Assembly: GCF_019800885.1 (NCBI RefSeq)
Contig: NZ_JAHVKE010000001.1
Coordinates: forward strand, 1,178,001-1,242,000
Length of the DNA: 64,000 nt
DNA from: Maritalea mobilis
Lineage (GTDB): Bacteria; Pseudomonadota; Alphaproteobacteria; Rhodobacterales; Rhodobacteraceae
Direction of reading: 5' to 3'
Part shown: one piece after another, positions 26,421 to 37,387 of the stretch
Numbering within the stretch: the first letter of the stretch is position 1
How the letters are laid out: every line of letters starts with the position of its first letter
Program-made: the position numbers and the translations under genes
Notes under the pieces: model-generated
Database searches by the model: none
The model's input: only the letters and a program-made list of their open reading frames with translations
Told to the model about the DNA's origin: nothing

Positions 26421-27664
26421 TTCGTCGTGTTCGAGTATTTCCGCAACTCGGCGCGGGCGACCTGCCGACGATGCACCGCATCCGGCCCGTCGGCGAACCG
26501 CAAGGTCCGCAGATCGGTGTAAATTCCGGCCAAGGGCGTATCCTGGCTGATACCGGTCGCGCCGAAGATCTGCATCGCCTCATCCACGACCTTGAGCGCC
26601 ATGAGCGGGGCCTGCACCTTGATCTTGGAGATCCATGGCTGCGCCGCCCGTACACCGGCATTGTCCATCATCCAGGCCGCCTTGAGGCACAGAAGCCGGG
26701 TCATCTCGATCTCGATCCGGGCATTGGCGATGATGTCGTAATTCGCGCCCAACTCGGCCAGCGGCTTGCCGAACGCCTCGCGCCCGAGGGCCCTTTTGCA
26801 CGCCAGTTCAAGGGCATACTCGGCACGTCCTATGGCCCGCATGCAATGATGGATGCGCCCCGGCCCAAGCCGCCCCTGCGCCACTTCGAAGCCGCGCCCT
26901 TCGCCCAGAACGACCGCATCGCGCGGCACGCGCACATCGGTGAACCGGATATGCATATGCCCGTGCGGGGCGTCGTCATGGCCGAACACCTCCATCGGGC
27001 GCAGCACTTCGATGCCGGGCGTGTCGGCGGGCACCAGCAACATGGTGTGGCGCGAATGTTTCGGCGCATCCGGATCGGTGCGGGTCATGACGATATACAA
27101 CGAACACCGCGGATCGCCCGCGCCGGTCGCCCAGTATTTCTCACCGTTCAGGACGTAGTCTTCGCCGTCTCGTTCGCATTTGAGAGAGATCTGCACCGCA
27201 TCCGAGGACGCCACGTCCGGCTCGGTCATCAAGTAGGCCGAGCGCGTCCGCCCCTCCATCAATCCGGGCAGCCAACGCTCTTTCTGGGCGTCCGTGCCGT
27301 AGCGCTCCAACACTTCCATATTTCCAGTATCGGGCGCGTTGCAGTTGAAAATCTCGGGCGCGATCGTCACCGCCCCCATCTCTTCGGCGAGATAGGCATA
27401 TTCGACGGTGGTCAGCCCGTACCCCTTGTCGCTGTCGGTCAGCCAGAAGTTCCACAAGCCCCGTGCTTTTGCCTTTTCCTTGAGGGCGTCGAGAATCTCC
27501 ACCTGCCGCTCGGTCATGGCGAACCGGTTGCCGGACGGATGCCGGCCGACCTCGGCGTGATACTCGGCATCCAGCGGCGCGATCTCGTCGCGCACCATGC
27601 GCCGCACCTGTTCGACCAGCGGGCGCACCCGCTCGCTCATGCCCAGATCCATGGCCGCTGTCAT
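26417..27664 (-). CDS. Acyl-CoA dehydrogenase of the ACAD10/11 type
   Basis: A 415-residue FAD acyl-CoA dehydrogenase. Visible segments: [36 protein letters not shown] (flavin loop), ATGAGDPRC, and the C-terminal [17 protein letters not shown]. In that last segment an Asp stands where many family members have the catalytic Glu. This end sequence is typical of ACAD10/11 and LvaC-like enzymes that act on 4-phosphoacyl-CoA. It is first of three coupled minus-strand genes (dehydrogenase, kinase, thioesterase). It diverges from gcdH across about 130 bp. Confidence 0.87.
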   Translation of the reverse strand: MTAAMDLGMSERVRPLVEQVRRMVRDEIAPLDAEYHAEVGRHPSGNRFAMTERQVEILDALKEKAKARGLWNFWLTDSDKGYGLTTVEYAYLAEEMGAVTIAPEIFNCNAPDTGNMEVLERYGTDAQKERWLPGLMEGRTRSAYLMTEPDVASSDAVQISLKCERDGEDYVLNGEKYWATGAGDPRCSLYIVMTRTDPDAPKHSRHTMLLVPADTPGIEVLRPMEVFGHDDAPHGHMHIRFTDVRVPRDAVVLGEGRGFEVAQGRLGPGRIHHCMRAIGRAEYALELACKRALGREAFGKPLAELGANYDIIANARIEIEMTRLLCLKAAWMMDNAGVRAAQPWISKIKVQAPLMALKVVDEAMQIFGATGISQDTPLAGIYTDLRTLRFADGPDAVHRRQVARAELRKYSNTTK

Positions 27665-27793
27665 GGCCCACTCCTCCCCAAAGCCTCACTCCCACCGGCG
27701 ACGCTAGACCGCGCATCCGGGGCTCGCAAGCGGTCAGGCTTGCCTTGCGCGGGCAAATGGGGTGAGTTGCGCCCAAGTTTGGAGGAGACGCAT

Positions 27794-29008
27794 ATGCCTG
27801 ACGGACAGACCCGCCACACCGGCCCTTCGCTCGCCCCGTTCGATTGGGCCGACCCGTTCCACCTGTCGGCACAATTGTCGGAAGAAGAGCGCATGGTCGC
27901 CGAAAGCGCCCGTGCCTACGCCCAGGACAAGCTGGCCGCGCGTGTGACCGATGCCTATCTCAACGAGACGGTTGCGCCGGAAATCTTCGCGGAAATGGGC
28001 GAGATGGGCCTTTTGGGCGTCACCATCCCCGAAGAGTTCGGCGGGCTTGGCGCAGGCTATGTCACCTATGGCCTCGTCGCGCGCGAGGTCGAGCGGATCG
28101 ACTCGGGCTATCGCTCGATGATGTCGGTGCAATCCTCGCTGGTGATGTATCCGATCAACGCGTACGGCACCGAGGAACAGAAGCGGAAATACCTGCCCGG
28201 CCTTGCCGCCGGCACGCTGATCGGCTGTTTCGGCCTGACCGAACCCGATGCCGGCAGTGACCCGGCTGGCATGAAGACCGTCGCGAAGAAGACCGAGGGC
28301 GGCTACATCCTGTCCGGCGCGAAAATGTGGATCTCGAACGCGCCCATCGCCGATGTTTTCGTCGTCTGGGCCAAGTCCGAGGCCCATGGCGGCAAGATCC
28401 GCGGCTTCGTTCTGGAAAAGGGCATGAAGGGGCTGTCCGCGCCCAAGATCGGCGGAAAGCTGAGCCTGCGCGCAAGCGTGACGGGCGAGATCGTGATGGA
28501 CGGTGTCGAGGTGGACGAAGACGCGCTCCTGCCCGGTGTCGAGGGGCTCAAGGGGCCGTTCGGCTGTCTCAACCGTGCCCGCTACGGGATTGCATGGGGT
28601 GTGATGGGCGCGGCCGAGGATTGCTGGCACCGCGCCCGGCAATACGGGCTGGACCGCACGCAATTCAACCGCCCGCTCGCGCAGACGCAGCTGTTCCAGA
28701 AGAAACTGGCAGACATGCAGACCGAGATCGCCCTTGGCCTGCAAGCCGCGCTGCGCGCGGGCCGGATGCTGGACGAGGGCAGCTGCGCCCCCGAGGTCAT
28801 CAGCCTGATCAAGCGCAACAATTGCGGCAAGGCGCTGGAGATCGCGCGCCACGCGCGGGACATGCACGGTGGCAACGGGATCATGGCCGAGTACCACGTG
28901 ATGCGTCACGCCCAGAACCTCGAGACGGTGAACACCTACGAGGGCACGCATGATGTCCACGCGCTGATCCTCGGGCGCGCCCAGACGGGATTGCAGGCCT
29001 TTTTCTGA
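27794..29008 (+). CDS. gcdH: Glutaryl-CoA dehydrogenase
   Basis: Oxidative decarboxylation of glutaryl-CoA to crotonyl-CoA in lysine/tryptophan and benzoate-type catabolism. A 404-residue FAD enzyme with the GCDH-specific block [21 protein letters not shown], flavin loop [11 protein letters not shown], and [16 protein letters not shown] at the C-terminus carrying the catalytic Glu. The GGAGGA site at 27781 fixes the start; a much longer open frame upstream is antisense to the neighbouring dehydrogenase. It is 147 bp before the next acyl-CoA dehydrogenase gene. Confidence 0.93.
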   Translation: MPDGQTRHTGPSLAPFDWADPFHLSAQLSEEERMVAESARAYAQDKLAARVTDAYLNETVAPEIFAEMGEMGLLGVTIPEEFGGLGAGYVTYGLVAREVERIDSGYRSMMSVQSSLVMYPINAYGTEEQKRKYLPGLAAGTLIGCFGLTEPDAGSDPAGMKTVAKKTEGGYILSGAKMWISNAPIADVFVVWAKSEAHGGKIRGFVLEKGMKGLSAPKIGGKLSLRASVTGEIVMDGVEVDEDALLPGVEGLKGPFGCLNRARYGIAWGVMGAAEDCWHRARQYGLDRTQFNRPLAQTQLFQKKLADMQTEIALGLQAALRAGRMLDEGSCAPEVISLIKRNNCGKALEIARHARDMHGGNGIMAEYHVMRHAQNLETVNTYEGTHDVHALILGRAQTGLQAFF

Positions 29009-29155
29009 AGGATCAACGCGCCCTCGCGGCGTGAATTGCACCACGCTGGCCAGAACCGGCGCCGCACGACGTGGCGTCGGACTGGCCCTGCAAACCGCGC
29101 GTGTTACTCTGCCCTTCAATCCGGCCCGGGGAGGGGCCGAAGGGAGAGTGACCGC

Positions 29156-30343
29156 ATGGACCTGACCTATTCACCAGCAGAGCGCGCCTTTCAGACCGAC
29201 GTGCGCGAATTCCTTGCCGAGAACCTGCCGCCCGCCCTGTCACGAAAGGTCAACGCGCGCGGCGAGTTGACCAAGGACGACATGGAGCGCTGGCACGCGA
29301 TCCTGAACGCGCGCGGGTGGCTGGCTGGCCCATGGCCCAAGGCGTTCGGCGGCCAGGGCTGGGGACCGATCGAGCAGCACATTTTCGAGGAAGAATGCTG
29401 TCTTGCCGGCGCCCCGCGCATCGTGCCTTTCGGCCTCAAGATGCTGGGTCCCGTACTGATGAAATTCGGAACGCCCGAGCAGCAGGCGACCTATTTGCCG
29501 CGCATCCTCGATGGCACGGACTGGTGGTGCCAAGGCTATTCGGAGCCGGGCGCCGGGAGCGATCTCGCCAGCCTCAAGACCCGCGCCGAACGGGATGGCG
29601 ACGACTATGTCATCAACGGGCAAAAGACCTGGACGACCCTCGGCCAACACGCCAACCGGATCTTCTGCCTCGTGCGCACCAAAGCCGATGGCAAGCCGCA
29701 GGAAGGCATCAGTTTCGTTCTCGTCGACCTGGACACCCCAGGGATCGAGATGCGCCCCATCCGCCTGATCGAAGGCGGGCACGAGGTGAACGAAGTGTTC
29801 TTCACCGATGTGCGTGTGCCGGTCACCAACCGCGTCGGCGCGGAAAACGAGGGCTGGACCATCGCCAAGTTCCTGCTGGGCCACGAGCGCACGAATATCG
29901 CGGGCGTCGGTTTTTCCGTGCAGGCGCTGGAACAGGTCAAGCAGCTGGCGGGCAAGGTCATGCGAGGGGGCAAACCCCTGATCCAGAACACGCTCTTCGC
30001 CGCGCGGCTGGCACGGATCGAGGCCGAACTGGACGCGATGAAGATCACGAACCTGCGCATGCTGGCGCGCGCTGCGCAAGGCGGCCGGCTTGGGGCCGTG
30101 CCGTCGATGCTCAAGATCAAGGGAACCGAGATCAGGCAAGCCATCAACGACCTTGCCCGGCGTGCCCTGGGCCCCGCCGCGGCCCCCTTCCCCTCCGAAG
30201 ACCTCGACGGCAACCTGCCCATCGCCCCCGAGGGGCATGCCCATCACGCCGCGAGCTACTTCAACAACCGCAAGATCTCGATCTACGGCGGCTCGAACGA
30301 GATCCAGCGCAATATCCTGGCCAAGGGGATGATGCAGCGATGA
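29156..30343 (+). CDS. Acyl-CoA dehydrogenase, large member of a coupled pair
   Basis: A 395-residue FAD-dependent acyl-CoA dehydrogenase with AGGGAGAG before the start at 29156. Visible: YSEPGAGSDLASLKT (flavin loop), QKTWTTLGQHANRIFCLVRT, and the C-terminal ISIYGGSNEIQRNILAKG. At the position where many dehydrogenases have catalytic Glu (YEG) this has Gly. Its stop overlaps the start of the next dehydrogenase by ATGA. Coupled pairs of this kind form alpha2beta2 enzymes in steroid and side-chain catabolism (FadE28/29 type), which is the likely arrangement here. Substrate unknown. Confidence 0.88.
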   Translation: MDLTYSPAERAFQTDVREFLAENLPPALSRKVNARGELTKDDMERWHAILNARGWLAGPWPKAFGGQGWGPIEQHIFEEECCLAGAPRIVPFGLKMLGPVLMKFGTPEQQATYLPRILDGTDWWCQGYSEPGAGSDLASLKTRAERDGDDYVINGQKTWTTLGQHANRIFCLVRTKADGKPQEGISFVLVDLDTPGIEMRPIRLIEGGHEVNEVFFTDVRVPVTNRVGAENEGWTIAKFLLGHERTNIAGVGFSVQALEQVKQLAGKVMRGGKPLIQNTLFAARLARIEAELDAMKITNLRMLARAAQGGRLGAVPSMLKIKGTEIRQAINDLARRALGPAAAPFPSEDLDGNLPIAPEGHAHHAASYFNNRKISIYGGSNEIQRNILAKGMMQR

Positions 30344-31413
30344 ATTTCGAGATGAGCGACGACCGCCGGATGCTGGCCGAGACGATGCGGCGCTACCTGT
30401 CCGAGCAATACGGCTGGGAGCATCGGCTGCGCGTGGCCTACACCGCCCCCTATCACGACCCGCAGAAATGGACCGGAATTGCCGGGCTTGGCATCTTCTA
30501 CGCATTGGTAGGCGAAGATCGCGGCGGCATGGGCGGGGCTGGGTTCGACATCGCGGTCATCTTCGAAGAGCTCGGTCGCGCCCTGTGTCCCGAGCCCCTG
30601 CTCGGAGCGGTCATGGCGGCGCGGCTTTTGTCGGCGGCGGGCGCGCCCCTGACGGATCTGCTCTCGGGCGATCAGCGCTACGCCGTCGCCATCGGCGAAC
30701 TGGACGCGCCCTATGATCTGGACGGGATCACCTGCACCGCCGAGGATGGCGGAGACGGTTGGCGCCTGACCGGGCGGAAATCCGTGGTCTATGGCGGCGG
30801 CGTGGCGGACCGTTTGCTGGTCGCGGCGCGGGCCGAGGAGCGCCTCGCCCTGTTCGACGTGGCCGCAGACGATGCCGACCTGCGGCCTTACCCCATGATC
30901 GATGGCGGCCCTGCCGCCGAATTGCTCCTCGATGGCGCGAAAGCCAAATTGCTGATCGCCGATGCGACATCCGCCCTGACCGACGCACTCGACTGGGGGG
31001 CCTTGGCGCTCACGGCCGAAGCCCTCGGCGCGATGGAGACGACCTATGCCATGCTTCTCGACTACTTGGGCACCCGCAAGCAATTCGGGCAGCCCATCGG
31101 CGCGTTCCAGGCCCTGCAACATCGCGCGGTCGATCTGGCCATCGAGATCGAGCAGGCGCGCTCCATCGTGATCCTCGCCGCCAGCGCAATGGCTGGGCCG
31201 GACCAGGCTAAACGCGTGGCGCAGGCCAAGCATCTCGTGGGACGGATCGCCCGGACCGTCGCCGAGGAGGCCATCCAGATGCATGGCGGCATCGCCATGA
31301 CCTGGGAGTATCCCGTCAGCCACTATGCCAAGCGGCTGGTGATGATCGACCATCAACTCGGCGACACCGATCACCATCTCGAACGCCTGATCGAACAGCT
31401 TCAGACAGGGTGA
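30340..31413 (+). CDS. Acyl-CoA dehydrogenase, small member of a coupled pair
   Basis: A 357-residue, more divergent acyl-CoA dehydrogenase. The middle domain has weak flavin-loop sequence (GITCTAEDGGDGWRLTGRKSVV), whereas the C-terminal helical domain is well kept (YLGTRKQFGQPIGAFQALQHRAVDL and EEAIQMHGGIAMTWEYPVSHYAKR). It starts within the stop of the preceding dehydrogenase (ATGA), so the two are made in equal amounts, fitting subunits of one enzyme. A structured repeat element lies between its end and the convergent choV gene. Confidence 0.87.
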   Translation: MNFEMSDDRRMLAETMRRYLSEQYGWEHRLRVAYTAPYHDPQKWTGIAGLGIFYALVGEDRGGMGGAGFDIAVIFEELGRALCPEPLLGAVMAARLLSAAGAPLTDLLSGDQRYAVAIGELDAPYDLDGITCTAEDGGDGWRLTGRKSVVYGGGVADRLLVAARAEERLALFDVAADDADLRPYPMIDGGPAAELLLDGAKAKLLIADATSALTDALDWGALALTAEALGAMETTYAMLLDYLGTRKQFGQPIGAFQALQHRAVDLAIEIEQARSIVILAASAMAGPDQAKRVAQAKHLVGRIARTVAEEAIQMHGGIAMTWEYPVSHYAKRLVMIDHQLGDTDHHLERLIEQLQTG

Positions 31414-31453
31414 CGCGCCGGACACGGCCCCTGGCTGGCTGTCCTCCTTGCCG

Positions 31454-31544
31454 CATCTTTATCCCGGAAAATATGCAGGGGCGCGCATAGCGCCGCAGCG
31501 CAGGACGGGGCTCGATGCCCCGTCCCGCGCTTCCCCGGGCGACG
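31454..31544. repeat. Two-hairpin intergenic element, copy 1
   Basis: Begins CATCTTTATCC, then AAATATGCA. Hairpin one is GGCGC/GCGCC with a 5-base loop (31480-31494). Hairpin two is a 14-position stem with one mismatch (31498-31511 with 31517-31530) around loop TCGAT. It ends with CCCGGGCGACG. The same order of blocks occurs at 47233-47322. Both lie between convergent gene ends, here between the dehydrogenase pair and choV. Confidence 0.8.
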
Positions 31545-31551
31545 CAACGAC

Positions 31552-32558
<1,007 letters not shown>

Positions 32559-32562
<4 letters not shown>

Positions 32563-33515
32563 TTCGTGCGAACCCTCAAGAGACGATCCAGGATGATGGC
32601 CACCACCACGATGATGAAGCCCGACTCGAACCCAAGCCCCGTGTCGACGCGGTTGAGCGCGCGTACGACGGGCACGCCAAGGCCATCCGCCCCGACCAGC
32701 GCGGCGATCACCACCATCGAGAGCGACAGCATGATGGTCTGGTTCAGACCAGTCATGATCTGCGGCAAGGCGTAGGGCAGCTCCACTTTCCACAACAACT
32801 GCCTTGGTGTTGCGCCAAAGGCCTGCCCCGCCTCGATCAGGGATTGCGGGGTGGACGAGATGCCCAGATGTGTCAGGCGGATCGGCGCGGGCAGCACGAA
32901 GATCACCGTCGCGATCAGGCCGGGCACCATGCCGATTCCGAAAAACACGATGGCCGGGATCAGATAGACGAAGGTCGGCAGCGTCTGCATCAAGTCCAGA
33001 ACAGGCCGCATCCCGGCATAGAGGCGCGGTCGGTGGGCTGCGGCAATGCCGATGGGCACGCCCAACCCCATGCAGACCACGCAGGCCGACAGGACCAGCG
33101 TCAGGCTCTCGGTGGTTTCTTCCCAATAGCCTTGGTTCACGATGAACAGGAACCCGACGGCGACCAGGGCCGGCACTTTCCAGCCCCGGTGAAGCCACCA
33201 TGCAATCCCGGTCAGGATCGCGATGATCAGGATCGAATGCAGATCGGGCGGATACAGGTAGACCTCTTCACCCCGGCCAACATCGCGGATCCAGCCGGTA
33301 TTCGGCGGCTCCTGCAACAGGGTCAGGATCGCTTCGATCATCAGGTCGAGGAAATCCGAGATCCAGTCGAACACCGCTGAACCGTTCGCTTGCAGCCAGT
33401 CGAACCCGGCCTCGGCGGCATCCCCGATGCGGATCTTGCACTCGGTCAGGTATCCAAGCGGCCCTAACCCCTCGGTATCCTCGGGTGTCTCGCACTCCGT
33501 CACCCAGCTCAGCAT
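32559..33515 (-). CDS. choW: Choline/glycine betaine ABC transporter, permease
   Basis: A 318-residue inner-membrane permease of the ProW/ChoW type. A soluble N-terminal stretch with one amphipathic part precedes about six or seven membrane helices (from HSILIIAILTGIAWWL onward). The ABC coupling helix is in IEAGQAFGATPRQLLWKVELPYALP. It overlaps choV by ATGA. Its substrate-binding partner choX lies upstream on the same strand but is separated by an opposite-strand glutathione S-transferase gene, so the three may not share one simple transcript. Confidence 0.93.
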
Positions 33516-33592
33516 CGGGCGGTGTCCTTTTGTCTTGTCGCGACCCGGTCAAAGGGCGCAGGCTGAGGCCAGTTCAGCCCGGAGGTGTCTTT

Positions 33593-34222
33593 ATGTCCGA
33601 CCTTACGCTCTACACGCATCCCATGTCGCGCGGCCGTATCGCCCGCTGGATGATGGAGGAAGCCGCCCTGCCCTACGAGGTAAAGGTCGTGCGTTATGGG
33701 GACGAGATGAAGTCGCGCGAATACCGGGCGATCAACCCGATGGGCAAGGTGCCCACGCTGATCGACCGGGGCATGGTGATAACCGAGGTCGCCGCGATCT
33801 GCGCCCATATGGCCGATCTCGCGCCGCAGGCGGGGCTCGCACCGCCACCGGGAACGCCCGAGCGCGGCGCTTACTATCGCTGGCTGTTCTTCGGCGCGGG
33901 CGCCGTGGACCCGGCGGTCAGCGTCGCCTCGCTGGAAGTGGAAACCGACGACCCGCAGATTTACCGGCGCGTCGGCTGGGGCAGCCTGACGGCGGTGGCG
34001 GCGACGCTGGAACACCTGCTGGAAGACGGTCGAAAACATATCCTGGGAGAAGCCTTTTCGGCAGTCGATGTTTATCTCGGCAGCCAGATCGCCTGGGGCT
34101 TGCAGTTCGGAACCCTGCCCGAACGCCCCGGTTTCGCGGATTACGTGGCCCGCATCACGGACCGTCCGGCCGCCAAGCGCGCCGTCGAACTGGATGACGC
34201 ATTGTTGGACGAGGTAGAATAG
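33593..34222 (+). CDS. Glutathione S-transferase family protein
   Basis: A 209-residue GST. The thioredoxin-like N-terminal domain starts MSDLTLYTHPMSRGRIARWMMEE, with Ser13 at the usual catalytic position. The cis-Pro turn is in NPMGKVPTLIDRGMVITEVAAICAHMADL (glutathione gamma-Glu site at the TE pair). An all-helical C-terminal domain with FSAVDVYLGSQIAW follows. GGAGG stands seven to eight bases before the start. It sits on the opposite strand inside the choXWV block, so it is probably an insertion into that locus rather than part of choline metabolism. Confidence 0.92.
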   Translation: MSDLTLYTHPMSRGRIARWMMEEAALPYEVKVVRYGDEMKSREYRAINPMGKVPTLIDRGMVITEVAAICAHMADLAPQAGLAPPPGTPERGAYYRWLFFGAGAVDPAVSVASLEVETDDPQIYRRVGWGSLTAVAATLEHLLEDGRKHILGEAFSAVDVYLGSQIAWGLQFGTLPERPGFADYVARITDRPAAKRAVELDDALLDEVE

Positions 34223-34263
34223 GGCGATGGCATAGCCGCCACCGCCCCAAGCCGGTCATCCTC

Positions 34264-35193
34264 TCAAAGGCCGAGCGCCTCGCTGACGGCCGCTGCTGCA
34301 TCGCCGCCATCGATCGTGGTCACGCCGTCGAGCCAGCCCATCACAAGGTCGGGATTGGCGGCCATCCACGCACGCGCGGCGTCGGACGGGTCCTCTCCGT
34401 CGTTCAGGATCGCGCCCATGATCTCGTTTTCCATGGCCAAGGTGAACTGGAGGTTGTTCAGCAGCGCGCCCACGTTCGGGCATTCCTCGGCATAACCGGC
34501 GCGGGTGTTCGTGTAGACGGTCGCGCCCCCCAGGTCGGGGCCGAACCAGTCGTCACCACCCGTCAGGTAGGTCATCTCGAAATTGGCGTTCATCGGGTGC
34601 GGCTCCCAGCCGAGGAAGATGATCGGCTCATCGCGATCATTGGCGCGCGCGACCTGCGCCAGCATGCCCTGCTCCGAGCTTTCGACCACCTCGAACTCCG
34701 CATCCCCAAGGCCAAATGCGTTGGCCTCGATCATGTCCATGATCAGGCGGTTGCCGTCATTCCCGGGCTCGATCCCGTAGATCTCGGCGTCGAGGGCCTC
34801 GACTGCACCCGCGATGTCGGCGAAATCCCCGATCCCAAGGGCGGCGCCCGCCGCGTTGGTGGCCAGCGTGTATTTCGCCCCTTCGAGGTTGGCGCGGAGC
34901 GTGTCGACGGTGCCGGCCTCCCGATAGGGCGCGATGTCGGCCTCCATGGTCGGCATCCAGTTGCCAAGGAAGATGTCCACATCCCCTTCGGCCAGCGAGG
35001 TGTAGGTGACGGGCACCGACAGGACCAGCGTCTCGGTCTCGTAGCCCAACGCCTCCAGCACGACGGTCGTGGCCGCCGTGGTGGCGGTGATGTCGGTCCA
35101 GCCCACGTCGGAGAAGGTGACGCTGTCGCAGTCGGCCATGGCCGGGGCGGCGGCCAGCGCGGCAATGGCGGTGGCGGTGGTGAGGCGGATCAT
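34264..35193 (-). CDS. choX: Choline ABC transporter substrate-binding protein
   Basis: A 309-residue periplasmic binding protein (OpuAC/ChoX family). A signal peptide (MIRLTTATAIAALAAAPAMA) is followed by the mature start DCDSVTFSDVGWTDITATTA, typical of choline binders. An aromatic-box Trp-containing segment is at DIFLGNWMPTM, and FLGWEPHPMN supplies further ligands. The start at 35193 has AGGGAG ten to eleven bases upstream; the longer open frame is not needed. It diverges from betI, with a palindrome between that probably binds BetI. Confidence 0.93.
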   Translation of the reverse strand: MIRLTTATAIAALAAAPAMADCDSVTFSDVGWTDITATTAATTVVLEALGYETETLVLSVPVTYTSLAEGDVDIFLGNWMPTMEADIAPYREAGTVDTLRANLEGAKYTLATNAAGAALGIGDFADIAGAVEALDAEIYGIEPGNDGNRLIMDMIEANAFGLGDAEFEVVESSEQGMLAQVARANDRDEPIIFLGWEPHPMNANFEMTYLTGGDDWFGPDLGGATVYTNTRAGYAEECPNVGALLNNLQFTLAMENEIMGAILNDGEDPSDAARAWMAANPDLVMGWLDGVTTIDGGDAAAAVSEALGL

Positions 35194-35289
35194 TTGGAAC
35201 ACTCCCTTGTGTTTTTGTTCGTTTCGTCTTTCCGGCGCGGAGTTGACCACCCGCTTGGCATCGGTGCAAGCGGCACATCCGGATTTTTA

Positions 35290-35309
35290 TTGATTGATGA
35301 GTCAATCAA
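35290..35309. promoter_or_regulatory. Probable BetI operator between choX and betI
   Basis: TTGATTGA, four bases, then TCAATCAA: a perfect 8-bp inverted repeat placed 97 bases before choX and 40 bases before betI. Its length, AT-rich half-sites and position fit a TetR-family operator that lets BetI control both divergent transcripts. The assignment to BetI is inferred from position. Confidence 0.7.
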
Positions 35310-35348
35310 AACGTCTTAGGTCCGTGATTGCAAGCAGTTGGTGAGAAA

Positions 35349-35936
35349 ATGCCTAAAATCGGAATGGAAGCGATCCGGCGAGAGGAACTGGTGGTCGCCG
35401 CGATCCACGAGATCGGTGAACGCGGATCGTTGAATGTCACGGTCGGCCAGATCGCGAAGCGCGCGGGCGTGTCGCCGGCGCTGGCGTTCCATTATTTCAA
35501 GGGCAAGGACCAGATGTTCCTTGCGGCGATGCGCTCGATCCTGACGGTCTACGGGGCCGAGGTGCGCGGCGCCCTTGTCGCCGCGAAACGGCCCGAAAAC
35601 CGGTTGGAGGCGTTGATCCGCGCAAGTTTCGGCCCCTCGAACTTTCGGCACGAAGTGGTCGCTGCATGGCTGAATTTCTACGTTCTGGCGCTGACCGACG
35701 CCGGTGCGCGCCGTCTCCTGACGGTCTACCAGCGTCGCCTGCGGTCGAACCTGGTCCATGAACTGCGCCCGCGCGTGGGTGACCGCGCCGACGCAATCGC
35801 CGAACGACTCGCGGGGCTGATCGACGGGCTCTACCTGCACGCCGCGCTGGATACGGGCGACACCGACGGCAAGGCGGCCGCCGAACAGGTCTTGGCCGCC
35901 CTCGCCTGTGACTTGAAGCAAAGGGACAGCGAATGA
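35349..35936 (+). CDS. betI: Choline-responsive TetR-type repressor BetI
   Basis: A 195-residue TetR-family repressor of glycine betaine synthesis that releases DNA when choline is present. The N-terminus [19 protein letters not shown] is the BetI type, followed by the helix-turn-helix [26 protein letters not shown]. The C-terminal ligand domain has the FNxV-like [12 protein letters not shown] helix. An ATG seven codons upstream is less typical. It overlaps betB by ATGA and lies next to the palindromic operator. Confidence 0.93.
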   Translation: MPKIGMEAIRREELVVAAIHEIGERGSLNVTVGQIAKRAGVSPALAFHYFKGKDQMFLAAMRSILTVYGAEVRGALVAAKRPENRLEALIRASFGPSNFRHEVVAAWLNFYVLALTDAGARRLLTVYQRRLRSNLVHELRPRVGDRADAIAERLAGLIDGLYLHAALDTGDTDGKAAAEQVLAALACDLKQRDSE

Positions 35937-37387
35937 TCGAGATGCAACCGAACGCCAGCCATTTCATCAACGGCGCCTATGTCGAGGACGAGGGCGGGGC
36001 CGAGATCGCCCTGACCTATCCCGCGACCGGCGAGAAGACAGGCCGCGTCTTTGCCGCCCGTCCCGACATGGTGGCCGAAGCGGTGCGCGCGGCCGAAGCC
36101 GCCCTGCCCGTATGGTCGGCCATGACAGGCGCCGAGCGCGGGCGCATCCTGACCCGCGCGGCGCAGATCATCCGCGAGCGCAACCGGGACCTGAGCATTC
36201 TGGAAACGCTCGACACGGGCAAACCCCTGTCGGAAACGCTGGTGGCCGATGCGGCCAGCGGCGCGGATTGCCTCGAATATTTCGGCGGCATGGCGGCGAC
36301 GATCACCGGCGAAACGGTGCAACTCGGTGCCGATTTCGCCTACACGATCCGCGAACCGCTGGGGGTCTGCGTGGGGATCGGGGCATGGAATTACCCAATC
36401 CAAATTGCCTGCTGGAAGGCCGCCCCTGCATTGGCCTGCGGCAACACAATGGTCTTCAAACCCTCCGAGGAAACGCCGCTGACGGCGCTCAAACTGGCGG
36501 AAATCCTTGTGGAGGCCGGCGCACCGCCGGGCGTGTTCAACGTCATCCAGGGCGCGGGCGAGACAGGCGCGGCGCTGGTCGATGACCCGCGTGTCGCCAA
36601 GGTCTCGCTCACCGGGTCGGTGCCCACGGGTCGTAAGGTTTACGAGGCGGCGGCGCGCGACCTGAAACACGTGACGATGGAATTGGGCGGCAAATCGCCC
36701 CTGATCATTTTCGACGACGCGAATGTCGAGGATGCCGTCTCGGCCGCGATCAACGCGAATTTCTACTCGACCGGGCAGATCTGTTCGAACGGCACGCGGG
36801 TGTTCGTGCAAACCGGCATCAAACAGGCGTTCCTGACGCGGCTGGCCGAACGCACGGGCGCCGCCGTCATCGGCGACCCGATGGACGAAGCCACGCATCT
36901 TGGCCCGATGGTCAGCGAGGGGCAGCGCGGGATCGTGCTGAACTATATCGCCAAGGGGCTGGAGGACGGCGCGCGGCTCATCACGGGCGGCAAGTCCATC
37001 GACGGTCCGGGATACTTCATCGAGCCCACCGTTTTCGCCGACGTCACCGACGACATGGCCATCGCGCGCGAGGAAATCTTCGGCCCGGTCATGTCGGTCC
37101 TCGACTTCGAGACCGAGGAAGACGTGACGCGCCGCGCGAATGACACGGAATTCGGGCTGGCGGCGGGCGTCTTCACCCGCGACCTCGCCCGCGCGCATCG
37201 CATGGTCCGCGCCCTTCAGGCCGGAACGTGCTGGATCAACCAATACAACCTCACGCCCATCGAGATGCCCTTCGGCGGGGTCAAGGCCAGCGGCATCGGG
37301 CGCGAAAACGCCCGCGCCGCGATCGAGGCCTATAGCCAGCCGAAATCCGTCTATGTGGGCCTGAGTGCGGTGGAGGCGCCGTTCTGA
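35933..37387 (+). CDS. betB: Betaine aldehyde dehydrogenase
   Basis: Oxidises betaine aldehyde to glycine betaine with NAD(P)+. A 484-residue ALDH with catalytic Glu in [10 protein letters not shown], catalytic Cys in [17 protein letters not shown] (the Cys-Ser-Asn variant typical of BetB), the nucleotide-binding GSVPTGRK, and the C-terminal [18 protein letters not shown]. It is the second gene of betIBA, overlapping betI by four bases and betA by one. Confidence 0.96.
   Translation: MIEMQPNASHFINGAYVEDEGGAEIALTYPATGEKTGRVFAARPDMVAEAVRAAEAALPVWSAMTGAERGRILTRAAQIIRERNRDLSILETLDTGKPLSETLVADAASGADCLEYFGGMAATITGETVQLGADFAYTIREPLGVCVGIGAWNYPIQIACWKAAPALACGNTMVFKPSEETPLTALKLAEILVEAGAPPGVFNVIQGAGETGAALVDDPRVAKVSLTGSVPTGRKVYEAAARDLKHVTMELGGKSPLIIFDDANVEDAVSAAINANFYSTGQICSNGTRVFVQTGIKQAFLTRLAERTGAAVIGDPMDEATHLGPMVSEGQRGIVLNYIAKGLEDGARLITGGKSIDGPGYFIEPTVFADVTDDMAIAREEIFGPVMSVLDFETEEDVTRRANDTEFGLAAGVFTRDLARAHRMVRALQAGTCWINQYNLTPIEMPFGGVKASGIGRENARAAIEAYSQPKSVYVGLSAVEAPF

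Noticed and set aside
26387-27793. Long N-terminal extension of glutaryl-CoA dehydrogenase.
   Set aside because: Antisense to the ACAD10/11-type dehydrogenase; a strong GGAGGA ribosome site and the family N-terminus place the start at 27794.
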